The position numbers and the translations under genes were made by a program. A stretch of 64,000 nt of DNA from UBA1433 sp964581565. Its GTDB lineage: Bacteria > Bacillota > Clostridia > Eubacteriales > UBA1433. Shown in pieces: positions 1 through 7,312 of the stretch. The notes beneath the pieces are model-generated. The model saw nothing but the letters and a program-made list of their open reading frames with translations. It did no database searches and had not been told where the DNA came from. Where the stretch lies: positions 434,001 to 498,000 of the forward strand of contig CAZOOZ010000001.1 in NCBI GenBank assembly GCA_964581565.1. The letters run 5' to 3'. Within the stretch, counting starts at the first letter, position 1. Each line of letters opens with the position of its first letter.

Positions 1-327
1 AAAGTTCAATTTTCCGGAACAGGCGGTCAAGTCGACTTTGTTCGAGGAGCGCAAATGTCCAAAGGTGGAAAATCTTTTATTGCCATGCATTCTGTAGCAG
101 AGAAAAAAGATGGCTCCAGGATATCTAAAATTGTTATGAGTCATCCCGCCGGAAGCATTATTACAACCGGCAGGACCGATGTACAATATATTGTCACAGA
201 ATACGGAATTGCCGATCTGCAAAATAAATCAAGAACACAGAGAGCACAGGCATTAATCAATATTGCACATCCTGATTTCAGGGATGAACTCGCTTATCAG
301 GCAAAAAAGGACGGTTATTTATACTAA
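1..327 (+). CDS. CoA-transferase, 4-hydroxybutyrate/butyryl-CoA:acetate type (C-terminal part)
   Basis: The frame is open from the first base of the window, so only the last 108 residues are seen. They match the C-terminal domain of the acetyl-CoA hydrolase/4-hydroxybutyrate CoA-transferase family: a glycine-rich GTGGQVDF start, SFIAMHS, then the block TDVQYIVTEYGIADL and the closing IAHPDFRDEL. Enzymes of this family move CoA between acetate and a short acyl chain in anaerobic butyrate or crotonate metabolism. The exact acyl substrate cannot be read from this part, and the CoA-binding glutamate lies upstream of the window. A terminator follows directly, so this is the last gene of its operon. 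Confidence 0.88.
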   Translation, partial: KVQFSGTGGQVDFVRGAQMSKGGKSFIAMHSVAEKKDGSRISKIVMSHPAGSIITTGRTDVQYIVTEYGIADLQNKSRTQRAQALINIAHPDFRDELAYQAKKDGYLY

Positions 328-348
328 TTTAAAGAAAAAAATAAGAAG

Positions 349-379
349 ACGGCCTGCAGAAATCTGTCGGCCGTTTTTT
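349..379 (+). terminator. Rho-independent terminator after the CoA-transferase gene
   Basis: An ACGGCC...GGCCGT stem with an inner CAGA/TCTG pairing is followed by a run of T. It sits 22 bases after the stop codon. Confidence 0.8.
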
Positions 380-411
380 ATATTTGGGCCTTTGTAATCA
401 CAACAAAAACC

Positions 412-440
412 TTGCGCATGATTATAAACAATAGTATAAT
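412..440 (+). promoter_or_regulatory. Sigma-A promoter for the 60-residue gene
   Basis: TTGCGC (412-417) and TATAAT (435-440) are separated by 17 bases, just upstream of a strong ribosome binding site and the ATG at 472. Confidence 0.6.
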
Positions 441-471
441 AGCTTAGTAAGTAAAAAAAGGAGGGCAACAC

Positions 472-654
472 ATGAATGCGGACATATTGATTAGTGAGAA
501 AAAAGAGTTGAGAAAACTTCAAAAACTCTTAGGGATTGAGTTGGCAAAAGGTAAATATAAAGATACGCAAAAAATTTTGCAGTATAAAAGTGATATTAAA
601 AATAAAAAAATTAAAATAGGCAATATTACGAAAGATATGATATCTCAGTTATAA
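472..654 (+). CDS. Small lysine-rich protein of unknown function (60 aa)
   Basis: I do not recognise this protein. It is 60 residues long, rich in lysine and isoleucine, and predicted mostly helical, without membrane segment or signal peptide. The gene looks real: it has its own promoter (412-440), a GGAGG ribosome binding site 8 bases before ATG, and its own terminator right after the stop. It is therefore a single-gene transcript. The high charge could fit a small nucleic-acid-binding protein, but nothing in the sequence proves that. Confidence 0.65.
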   Translation: MNADILISEKKELRKLQKLLGIELAKGKYKDTQKILQYKSDIKNKKIKIGNITKDMISQL

Positions 655-657
655 CAC

Positions 658-683
658 AAAACAGGATTTATTCCTGTTTTTTT
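658..683 (+). terminator. Rho-independent terminator
   Basis: The 9-bp stem AAAACAGGA/TCCTGTTTT has a 5-base loop and is followed by seven T. It begins 4 bases after the stop of the 60-residue gene. Confidence 0.85.
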
Positions 684-703
684 CACAATGAAAGGTAAGA
701 ATC

Positions 704-1006
704 ATGAAAGTATTTTTTGGCATACTGTTCTTAAGTATCTTTATTATTGTAGTCGGATTTATGGCGCTTGCTTATATATCACATATTAACGAATGCATTG
801 ATGAAATGTTACATAAGAAAGGTCATAAAAGTTATAAGGGCTATAAAAAATATACAGAAAATAAACATAAGGGAAAACATGTAAAAAACGAAGCAAGGTA
901 TTTTCATACTAATATATCAAAGAATAAAGATAAAGTAACAAAAAAAGAAGAAAAAAAATTGGTCGATGCCTATGTATTCAGCGAATTGAATAAAAAAAGG
1001 AAATAA
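704..1006 (+). CDS. Small membrane-anchored basic protein, unknown function
   Basis: A 100-residue protein with one hydrophobic segment at about residues 3-25 and then a strongly basic tail rich in lysine, tyrosine and histidine. The membrane segment is probably an N-terminal anchor with the basic tail in the cytoplasm, because the tail is full of positive charges. A ribosome binding site (AAAGGT) lies in front of the ATG. The stop is only 4 bases before the TTG start of the DUF1232 gene, so the two are probably co-transcribed. I do not recognise the family. Confidence 0.6.
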   Translation: MKVFFGILFLSIFIIVVGFMALAYISHINECIDEMLHKKGHKSYKGYKKYTENKHKGKHVKNEARYFHTNISKNKDKVTKKEEKKLVDAYVFSELNKKRK

Positions 1007-1010
1007 TATT

Positions 1011-1301
1011 TTGAAACTATTTTATATTATTGGTAATATTCGCAATATAAAACAATTTTTAAAAGATAAAAGTGTCAGTTTTTTCAATAAATTTTTACTT
1101 GTTTTTGCACTCGCCTATGTTCTCTCGCCCATTGATTTAATTCCTGCACCAATACTGGGATTTTCTCTGCTTGATGATGCAGCGGTATTGTTTTTAATTT
1201 TATATTATTTAAGAGATTATCTTTCAAGTTATAATAACGTAAATTCTGACAACGGTAACATTTATGAAAATACATCATATAGGGTGGATAATGATGAATA
1301 A
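1011..1301 (+). CDS. DUF1232 (YkvA-like) small membrane protein
   Basis: A 96-residue protein starting with TTG, 4 bases after the preceding gene. Residues about 25-65 carry the DUF1232 signature: KFLLVFALAYVLSPIDLIPAP followed by LDDAAVLFLILYYL. The family (YkvA and relatives) consists of small membrane proteins with one or two hydrophobic helices around an SPIDLIP motif; no biochemical role is established. The C-terminal 25 residues are polar and probably disordered. No ATG in frame would keep the motif intact with a better start, so I keep the TTG. Confidence 0.75.
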   Translation: MKLFYIIGNIRNIKQFLKDKSVSFFNKFLLVFALAYVLSPIDLIPAPILGFSLLDDAAVLFLILYYLRDYLSSYNNVNSDNGNIYENTSYRVDNDE

Positions 1302-1310
1302 CAGCTTTTT

Positions 1311-1345
1311 TTTTAAACGATATTGTGGTACAATATCGTTTAAAA
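1311..1345. repeat. 16-bp perfect inverted repeat upstream of serC
   Basis: The arms 1311-1326 and 1330-1345 are exact reverse complements around a 3-base centre (GGT). The T-run lies before the hairpin on the plus strand, and on the minus strand the run after it is A, so this is not a standard terminator for either direction. It overlaps the likely -35 box of the serC promoter, which suggests an operator or a structured leader. Confidence 0.75.
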
Positions 1346-1352
1346 TTATGAT
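1323..1352 (+). promoter_or_regulatory. Putative serC-serA promoter
   Basis: TTGTGG (1323-1328) and TATGAT (1347-1352) are separated by 18 bases. The -35 box falls in the centre of the 16-bp palindrome. The fit to consensus is moderate. Confidence 0.4.
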
Positions 1353-1386
1353 AAAACAATAAATAAGTAGAGGTGACTAGACAATC

Positions 1387-2469
1387 ATGCAAAGGGTATA
1401 CAACTATTCCGCAGGGCCATCTGTTCTGCCTATAGAAGTTTTGGATCAAATAAAAAATGAATTATATGATTTTAATAATTCTAAAATGTCTGTAATGGAG
1501 ATTAGTCATCGCTCAAAACAATGTATCGACCTTTTTGATCAAACTGAGCAGCTTTTGAGAAAATTAATGAATATACCAAATTCTTACTCGGTTCTTTTTA
1601 TGCAAGGCGGAGCGAGGCAACAATTCGCGATGGCACCTATGAATTTATTTGCTGAAAATAAAAAAGCAGATTTTATACATACAGGCAGCTGGACAAAGTA
1701 TGCCATTAAAGAAGCAAAAAAATTTGGCGAAGTTTGTATATTAGCCAGCGGCGAAAAGGATAGTTTTAAAAAACTGCCAAATTTGAAGGATATTGCCAAT
1801 TCGGCTGATTCGGATTTTATTTATCTGTGCACAAATAATACAATCGAGGGAACAAAATTTAGCTGCAGTGATATTCCTGAATATACGATCCCGTTGATTG
1901 CAGATATGTCATCAAATATTTTAAGCGAAAAATATGATACAGATAAATTTTCTCTTATTTTTGCAGGTGCACAGAAAAATTTAGGTATTGCCGGAGTTAC
2001 GGTTGTCATCATCAAGAATGATTTGCTGGAAAGAAGCTCCGATTATCTGCCTGAAATGCTCAATTACAAAGTTATGATCGAGAAAAAATCCATGCTCAAC
2101 ACACCTCCTGTATTTGCGGTTTATGTACTGAATAAGGTTTTAAAGTGGCTTGATAAATTAGGCGGCGTAAGCGAAATGGAAAAAGCAAATAAATACAAAG
2201 CGGCTCTTTTATATGAATATATAGATAACAGCAAAATATTCAGCAATGATGTGGATATATCTTCTCGTTCGGCTATGAATGTCATCTTCACACTTCCTTC
2301 AGAGGATGAAAATAAAATCTTTGATAAATACGCACAAGAAAAAGGGTTTATGTTTTTAAAAGGGCACAGGAGCGTGGGCGGTATGAGGGCAAGCATTTAT
2401 AATGCGGCATCGCTTGAACAGGTAGAAGCACTGATAGATTTAATGAAAGAATACGAATTAAATAGGTAG
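1387..2469 (+). CDS. serC: Phosphoserine aminotransferase
   Basis: A 360-residue PLP enzyme of the SerC family (class V aminotransferase fold), the usual length. It converts 3-phosphohydroxypyruvate and glutamate to phosphoserine and 2-oxoglutarate in serine synthesis. The N-terminal YNYSAGPSVLP is the family hallmark. The PLP lysine is in FAGAQKNLGIAG (about residue 197), with the preceding DMSSNI block. The C-terminal GHRSVGGMRASIYNA is also typical. ATG is preceded by AGAGGTGA. The next gene, serA, starts 9 bases downstream, so both serine-pathway enzymes are made together. Confidence 0.96.
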   Translation: MQRVYNYSAGPSVLPIEVLDQIKNELYDFNNSKMSVMEISHRSKQCIDLFDQTEQLLRKLMNIPNSYSVLFMQGGARQQFAMAPMNLFAENKKADFIHTGSWTKYAIKEAKKFGEVCILASGEKDSFKKLPNLKDIANSADSDFIYLCTNNTIEGTKFSCSDIPEYTIPLIADMSSNILSEKYDTDKFSLIFAGAQKNLGIAGVTVVIIKNDLLERSSDYLPEMLNYKVMIEKKSMLNTPPVFAVYVLNKVLKWLDKLGGVSEMEKANKYKAALLYEYIDNSKIFSNDVDISSRSAMNVIFTLPSEDENKIFDKYAQEKGFMFLKGHRSVGGMRASIYNAASLEQVEALIDLMKEYELNR

Positions 2470-2477
2470 GAAATAAA

Positions 2478-3659
2478 ATGTTTAAGGTAGCTTATTTTAA
2501 TAATATTACACCTCTTGCACTTACAATGATCAATAAAGACATGTATAAAATAGTGGATGCTGATCAGGATTACGAGGCATTGCTTCTTCGTAGTAAGCAA
2601 ATTATTTTAGATGATGTCTCAAAAGATGTTTTATATATAGGAAGAGCCGGTGCCGGGGTAAACAATATCGATGTAGAGGCTTTTACGAAAAACGGTGTGG
2701 TTGTAGCGAATGCGCCTGGTGCGAATGCCAACGCGGTTAAAGAATTGGTAATACTGGGTATGCTTTTGGCATCACGGGATATCATAGGCGGCATTAAATG
2801 GATGGAAGGCATTAAAGATACAAACGATAATATAGAAAAGTTGGTTGAAGATAATAAAAATAGATTTGTCGGCCCGGAAATCGCAGGCAAAGCGCTTGGT
2901 GTGATCGGCCTGGGCTCCATAGGTGTTATGGTAGCCAACGCAATGATATCTTTAGGCTTGAATGTCTATGGGTTTGATCCGTTTATATCTGTAAAGTCGG
3001 CTTGGGGGCTTTCGCCAAAAGTGAAAAGAGCTATAAGCTTAAATGAAATTTTTTCAAATTGCGACTATATAACTATTCATATACCACTGATAGAAAAAAC
3101 AAAAAATTATTTAAATGCGAAAGTATTCAAAAATGCTAAAAAGGGATTGCGTCTCTTGAATTTTGCCAGAGGCGGCCTTGTGAATAATAAAGATTTAAAT
3201 GAATATATACAAAACGGCACAATAGCAAGATATATTACAGATTTCCCGTGCAAAGAAATTCTCAACATGCCGAACACGCTTTGTATTCCGCATTTGGGAG
3301 CTTCCACTCCGGAAAGCGAAATTAATTGTGCGAGAATGGTGGTTCATCAAATGATGGAGTACCTGGAAAACGGTAATATTATAAACTCAGTCAATTATCC
3401 GGATACAAACATGGGTCCCGTGAACTCTAAAAACCGGCTTGTGATTCATAATCAAAATATTCCGACCATGCTGGGTCAAATCACCAGTATACTTTCATGC
3501 GAGAATATTAATATTACAAATATGCTCAACAATTCAAAAGGTGAATGGGCGTATACAATGATTGATATCGAAAGTGATATCGAGGATAGAGTTATAAAAC
3601 AACTCAAGTCCATTGATGGTATTGTCAGAGTAAGAGTCATTTGTAACGGTATCGAATAA
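2478..3659 (+). CDS. serA: D-3-phosphoglycerate dehydrogenase
   Basis: A 393-residue D-isomer-specific 2-hydroxyacid dehydrogenase. It oxidises 3-phosphoglycerate to 3-phosphohydroxypyruvate, the substrate of the SerC encoded just upstream. The NAD-binding motif is GLGSIGVMVANAM at about residues 143-155; NFARGGLVNN and the catalytic histidine in PHLGASTPES (about 272-281) are present. Residues about 320-393 form an ACT domain (RLVIHNQNIPTMLGQITSIL), the usual site of serine feedback. This is the short form without the extra intervening domain of longer SerA. A strong bidirectional terminator follows. Confidence 0.94.
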   Translation: MFKVAYFNNITPLALTMINKDMYKIVDADQDYEALLLRSKQIILDDVSKDVLYIGRAGAGVNNIDVEAFTKNGVVVANAPGANANAVKELVILGMLLASRDIIGGIKWMEGIKDTNDNIEKLVEDNKNRFVGPEIAGKALGVIGLGSIGVMVANAMISLGLNVYGFDPFISVKSAWGLSPKVKRAISLNEIFSNCDYITIHIPLIEKTKNYLNAKVFKNAKKGLRLLNFARGGLVNNKDLNEYIQNGTIARYITDFPCKEILNMPNTLCIPHLGASTPESEINCARMVVHQMMEYLENGNIINSVNYPDTNMGPVNSKNRLVIHNQNIPTMLGQITSILSCENINITNMLNNSKGEWAYTMIDIESDIEDRVIKQLKSIDGIVRVRVICNGIE

Positions 3660-3674
3660 TTTATTATTGCAAAT

Positions 3675-3704
3675 AAAAAAGAGCTGAAAAACAGCTCTTT
3701 TTTT
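3675..3704. terminator. Bidirectional terminator between serA and the FAH-family gene
   Basis: The stem AAAAAAGAGCTG/CAGCTCTTTTTT has a 5-base loop, with A-runs and T-runs on both sides. It can end serA on the plus strand and the convergent gene on the minus strand. Confidence 0.9.
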
Positions 3705-3707
3705 ATA

Positions 3708-4598
3708 TTATTCACACATTACATTTTCAAATGATTCTAATTCGATAATTTCGCTCTTTACAATATCCCCGGCCTTTAAGAATTTAGGAGGTTTAAACCC
3801 TGCACCAACGCCTGCCGGTGTTCCGGTCATGAGCATATCGCCCGGATAAAGTGTCACACCCTGTGTCAAATCATTAAGCGCTGTTGAAATATCAAAAATA
3901 AAATATTTTGTATTGGAAGATTGTCTTTTTTCTCCGTTTACATAACTTGCTATATCAAGTTCAACCGGGAATGGGAACATGCTTTTATGAGCAATCCAGT
4001 TGCCCATTGCAAAATGCCCATCATAGCTTTTGCCGTAAAACCATTGCCCTCTGCCCATTTGTGTGTTGCGAATCGAAAAGTCATTACCCACAGCATATCC
4101 AAACACATAATCTTCAGCTTCGCCTTTTTCAACATTCATGGCTTCTTTGCCGATTACGACGATTAATTCAACTTCATAGTCGGCTGTTCTGTTTGTATCC
4201 GAATACACACTGATTTCATCTCCCGGGCCGGAAGATACGAATGCTGCTTTAGAAAAATAAATCGGCTCTTCCGGAAGTGCTTCTTTTTCCATTTCGGCGA
4301 CGTGATCTTTATAGTTTTTACCCAAGCAGAACACATTTCTCAGCGGATATGGAATAGCAGGAAGGAGCATTAGTTTATTAATATCTTCTACATCGCCTTC
4401 GGCGCCAGATTCAATAAACTCTCTGATATCTTCTATCATCTCATCATCGTGTTCGTCAATGAATTGGAGTAAATCAAAGTATGGTTCAAAGTCTAATTTA
4501 TCAGCAAGATAATCCATGGTGAAGAATTTGTTGCGAGCCTTGTTTGCTACGATAATTTTAGGCTCATCATCATTCATTAATGCTGTTGTAAAAAACAT
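3708..4598 (-). CDS. Fumarylacetoacetate hydrolase family protein
   Basis: A 296-residue member of the FAH superfamily. An N-terminal region of about 100 residues precedes the catalytic domain, which begins at VFCLGKNYKDHVAE. The metal-binding residues are visible in EEPIYFSKA and in TADYEVELIVVIGKEA; GKSYDGHFAMG and the late LMTGTPAGVGAG loop complete the site. Family members cleave or isomerise 2-oxo-diacid type substrates (acylpyruvases, hydroxyheptadienedioate isomerases, oxaloacetate decarboxylases). The substrate here cannot be predicted. AGGAGG lies 8 bases before ATG. It stands alone, facing serA. Confidence 0.88.
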   Translation of the reverse strand: MFFTTALMNDDEPKIIVANKARNKFFTMDYLADKLDFEPYFDLLQFIDEHDDEMIEDIREFIESGAEGDVEDINKLMLLPAIPYPLRNVFCLGKNYKDHVAEMEKEALPEEPIYFSKAAFVSSGPGDEISVYSDTNRTADYEVELIVVIGKEAMNVEKGEAEDYVFGYAVGNDFSIRNTQMGRGQWFYGKSYDGHFAMGNWIAHKSMFPFPVELDIASYVNGEKRQSSNTKYFIFDISTALNDLTQGVTLYPGDMLMTGTPAGVGAGFKPPKFLKAGDIVKSEIIELESFENVMCE

Positions 4599-4646
4599 AA
4601 TTTAGATACCTCCTAAAAATAATTTAAAATAATTATATCATTTAAA

Positions 4647-4675
4647 TTGACAATAGTACACTTTTAATATATTAT
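4647..4675 (+). promoter_or_regulatory. Promoter of the pyr operon
   Basis: TTGACA (4647-4652) and TATTAT (4670-4675) are exactly 17 bases apart, a near-perfect sigma-A promoter. Transcription should start near 4682, leaving a leader of about 115 bases before pyrB. Confidence 0.8.
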
Positions 4676-4716
4676 TTATAAAAATAATGCTTTTACATCA
4701 ATCTTGTTTGATAATT

Positions 4717-4774
4717 AAAAGGCGTTATGAAGCAAATAACAATTGTTTTTATGCCTTTTTGGGCATGTTTTTTT
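4717..4774 (+). promoter_or_regulatory. Probable transcription attenuator in the pyr leader
   Basis: A short hairpin ATGCC/GGCAT (4751-4755 with 4762-4766) followed by GTTTTTTT looks like an intrinsic terminator 25 bases before the pyrB ATG. Its left arm can instead pair with AAAAGGC at 4717-4723 through GCCTTTT at 4753-4759 (7 bp), so the two structures exclude each other. No PyrR-type binding loop is visible and no pyrR gene is in the window. The 5-bp terminator stem is weak. Confidence 0.5.
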
Positions 4775-4780
4775 ATGTAA
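4727..4780 (+). CDS. Putative pyr leader peptide (17 aa)
   Basis: ATG at 4727 opens a 17-codon frame, MKQITIVFMPFWACFFM, closing with TAA at 4778-4780. It runs right through the putative attenuator hairpin and its U-run. A weak ribosome binding site (AAAAGG) precedes it. The layout resembles the Escherichia coli pyrBI leader, where tight ribosome-polymerase coupling at low UTP prevents termination. Whether this frame is translated is not shown by the sequence; the coincidence with the hairpin is the main argument. Confidence 0.4.
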   Translation: MKQITIVFMPFWACFFM

Positions 4781-4798
4781 AAGTATATGGAGGATAAA

Positions 4799-5713
4799 AT
4801 GTTAAAAGGGCGACATCTTATTGAACCGAGCGGTTTTACCATTGATGAATTAGAAGAAGTTTTCAGACTTGCCGACAGCATTATTGAAACATCGGAAAAG
4901 TATTCCGAAAAATGTAGAAATAAGCTGCTGGCAAGTCTTTTTTATGAACCTTCAACAAGAACAAAATTTTCATTCGATGCGGCGATGCTTCGTCTTGGCG
5001 GACAGGTTATAGGATTTTCGGATCCCAATACAAGTTCCGCGGCAAAAGGTGAAACACTAAAAGATACAATTATTACAATATCCAATTATGTAGATATTGC
5101 TGTTGTGCGCCACCCGCTTGAAGGCACGGCTAAATTAATGGCAAAACATGCTTTGGTACCGATTATTAACGCGGGAGACGGAGGCCACCAGCACCCCACA
5201 CAAACATTGACTGATTTGCTTACTATCAGACATTATAAAAAGACTTTAAATAATCATTGCATCGCAGTCTGCGGAGATTTGAAATTCGGCAGAACAATCC
5301 ACTCTCTGGTCAAAGCGATGCATCGATACGAAGGAACAAAATTTATTTTTATCTCTCCCGAAGAATTGAAAATGCCTACATATATAAAAGAAATCCTTGA
5401 TCCAAACAGTTATACGGAAACAAATAATCTGGATGAAGGTATAAAGAAAGCAGATATTTTGTATATGTCACGTGTTCAAAGAGAGCGGTTTGTAAGCGAA
5501 TATGAATATATGGTGCTTAAAGATTATTTTATTCTTACGCTTGAGAAAATGAAACTTGCAAAAGAGAATATGATCGTGATGCATCCGCTTCCGCGCGTCA
5601 ATGAAATAGCTGATGAAGTGGACAGTGATCCGCGTGCGGTATATTTTCAGCAAGCCAAATTCGGTATGTATGTAAGAATGGCGTTGATTTTAAAATTACT
5701 CGGATTGGAGTGA
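4799..5713 (+). CDS. pyrB: Aspartate carbamoyltransferase catalytic subunit
   Basis: A 304-residue enzyme joining carbamoyl phosphate and aspartate to N-carbamoylaspartate, the first committed step of pyrimidine synthesis. The carbamoyl-phosphate loop FYEPSTRTKFSF is at residues 48-59. HPTQTLTDLLTI and the late MHPLPRVNEI (aspartate-binding 240s loop) are intact. I start at 4799, 5 bases after GGAGG and giving the usual MLKGRHLIEP; an ATG at 4787 would overlap that ribosome binding site. It heads the nine-gene pyr operon and is followed by its regulatory subunit gene, so it should form the hexameric, allosteric type of enzyme. Confidence 0.97.
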   Translation: MLKGRHLIEPSGFTIDELEEVFRLADSIIETSEKYSEKCRNKLLASLFYEPSTRTKFSFDAAMLRLGGQVIGFSDPNTSSAAKGETLKDTIITISNYVDIAVVRHPLEGTAKLMAKHALVPIINAGDGGHQHPTQTLTDLLTIRHYKKTLNNHCIAVCGDLKFGRTIHSLVKAMHRYEGTKFIFISPEELKMPTYIKEILDPNSYTETNNLDEGIKKADILYMSRVQRERFVSEYEYMVLKDYFILTLEKMKLAKENMIVMHPLPRVNEIADEVDSDPRAVYFQQAKFGMYVRMALILKLLGLE

Positions 5714-5718
5714 GGAAA

Positions 5719-6141
5719 ATGATTAATGTATCCAAGCTAAAAAGAGGAATCGTAATAGACCATATAGAGGCAGAATGCGGTTATAAAATATTTAGTCAAC
5801 TGGGTCTGGATAAGCTAGATGATGTTGTGGTACTCATGAGAAATGTACCGAGTAGGAAAATGGGTAAAAAAGATTTAATAAAAATTGAAACAGATATTGA
5901 ATTAGATCTCACTGTTTTAGGACTGATTGATCCGAATGTTACCATCAATTATGTTGAAGACGGTATATTAAAAAAGAAATCTAAGCTTACATTGCCTAAA
6001 GTTGTAGAAGGTATTTTGGAATGCAAAAATCCAAGCTGCATTACAAAACATCAAAAAATAGCCGATATAAAATTTTATTTGGTTGATGAAAAATCGAAAG
6101 AATACAGGTGTGAATATTGTGACACAAAAACTTCCCTTTAA
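5719..6141 (+). CDS. pyrI: Aspartate carbamoyltransferase regulatory subunit
   Basis: A 140-residue PyrI. The N-terminal domain (INVSKLKRGIVIDHIEAECG) binds nucleotides; the C-terminal domain holds a four-cysteine zinc site, CKNPSC and CEYC, that contacts PyrB. In the E. coli enzyme CTP and UTP inhibit and ATP activates through this subunit. The ATG at 5719 is chosen because it gives the family's normal N-terminus and follows GAGTGAGGA; an upstream GTG at 5710 overlaps the pyrB stop. The presence of PyrI suggests allosteric control of the pathway in addition to control of transcription. Confidence 0.95.
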   Translation: MINVSKLKRGIVIDHIEAECGYKIFSQLGLDKLDDVVVLMRNVPSRKMGKKDLIKIETDIELDLTVLGLIDPNVTINYVEDGILKKKSKLTLPKVVEGILECKNPSCITKHQKIADIKFYLVDEKSKEYRCEYCDTKTSL

Positions 6142-7312
6142 GATACTTTTTGAAAATGCGCAGATATTGGATGCACAAACAAATTGTTTTGGCAGTGTGC
6201 TTGTTTGTAACGGCATCATAGAAAATATTTTTAAACCTTGCGAAACTATTGATGCTAGGATCCCAGATTGTGAGATTGTCGATTTGAAAGGCCGTGCTCT
6301 CATGCCTGCAATGGTTGATCTGCACTGTCATTTTCGGGATCCCGGATATGAATACAAAGAAGACATACCCTCTGGGCTAAAAGCGGCGGTAAAAGGCGGG
6401 TACTCTTATGTTGCAGCTATGGCGAATACAAATCCTGTTGCAGACAGCATAGAAGCTGTAAACAGAAATAACCAAGTGGCAGAAGCGCAGGGTCTTTGTG
6501 AATTCAACCAGATCGCTGCACTCGGCATCGGATTAAATGATGAAGAGATTGTTGATACAAGGCAATTGAGAACCTGCACAAAGTTATTTTCAAATGACGG
6601 AAACAGTATCTTCTCAGATGAATTTATGAGGAGAGCATTGTTAAAATCAAAAAAAGAAGATTTTATAATAGCAGTTCATTGTCAGCCTGAAACGCAGTTG
6701 ATACAAAGAGATCTGCGGTTACTGAAAGAGATAGGCGGAAATTTGCATATTTGCCATGTAAGCACAAAAGAATCTATAAAACTTATCAGAGACGCAAAAC
6801 AAAACGGACTGAAATTTACCTGTGAAGTAACCCCTCATCATCTATTTAGTTACGGGATTGATTATAAAGTAAATCCGCCAATCGGGGCCAAGGAAGATCG
6901 CAATGCTTTAATAGAAGCCGTGAGAGACAAAACAATAGATATCCTTGCCACTGACCATGCACCGCACAGCAAAGAAGATAAAGAAAAAGGCAGTCCCGGA
7001 ATCAGTAATATAGAAACGGCTTTTTCAATGTATATAAAAACTTTTAAAGAGCATGGTATTCCGTTGACCAGATTTTGTGAAATGAGTTCATATATGCCGG
7101 CAAAATTAATGGGCTTGAGAGAAAGAATCATTTCAAAGAGAGCGAACGCGAATTTAATCATTGCTGAACTTGATAATTTGTATAAAATAGATAGAAATAA
7201 ATTTATTTCCAAAAGCAACAATACGCCATTTGATGGTCATGAAGTTTGCGGCAGGGTACTACGAACATATTTAAAAGGAGTTTGCAAATATGATAGCGGA
7301 CAAGCTTTATAA
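6119..7312 (+). CDS. pyrC: Dihydroorotase
   Basis: A class I dihydroorotase of about 397 residues, which cyclises carbamoylaspartate to dihydroorotate. The metal-binding start is MVDLHCHFRDPGYEYKED with the HxH pair; later HVSTKES and ILATDHAPHSKEDK give further ligands and the catalytic aspartate. The start is uncertain: the frame overlaps the pyrI 3' end, and GTG at 6119 (8 bases after AGGTG) gives a sensible N-terminus, with GTG at 6110 and ATG at 6083 as alternatives. The overlap with pyrI suggests translational coupling. Confidence 0.94.
   Translation: MTQKLPFKILFENAQILDAQTNCFGSVLVCNGIIENIFKPCETIDARIPDCEIVDLKGRALMPAMVDLHCHFRDPGYEYKEDIPSGLKAAVKGGYSYVAAMANTNPVADSIEAVNRNNQVAEAQGLCEFNQIAALGIGLNDEEIVDTRQLRTCTKLFSNDGNSIFSDEFMRRALLKSKKEDFIIAVHCQPETQLIQRDLRLLKEIGGNLHICHVSTKESIKLIRDAKQNGLKFTCEVTPHHLFSYGIDYKVNPPIGAKEDRNALIEAVRDKTIDILATDHAPHSKEDKEKGSPGISNIETAFSMYIKTFKEHGIPLTRFCEMSSYMPAKLMGLRERIISKRANANLIIAELDNLYKIDRNKFISKSNNTPFDGHEVCGRVLRTYLKGVCKYDSGQAL

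Noticed and set aside
1084..1449. Long minus-strand frame opposite the DUF1232 gene and serC start
   Set aside because: It covers the 16-bp palindrome, has no ribosome binding site and no recognisable domain.
4787..4798. Upstream ATG as the pyrB start
   Set aside because: It overlaps the GGAGG that serves the ATG at 4799, and the added residues are outside the family's usual N-terminus.
4682..4798. PyrR-binding leader before pyrB
   Set aside because: No sequence resembling the PyrR binding loop is present, and no pyrR gene lies in the window.
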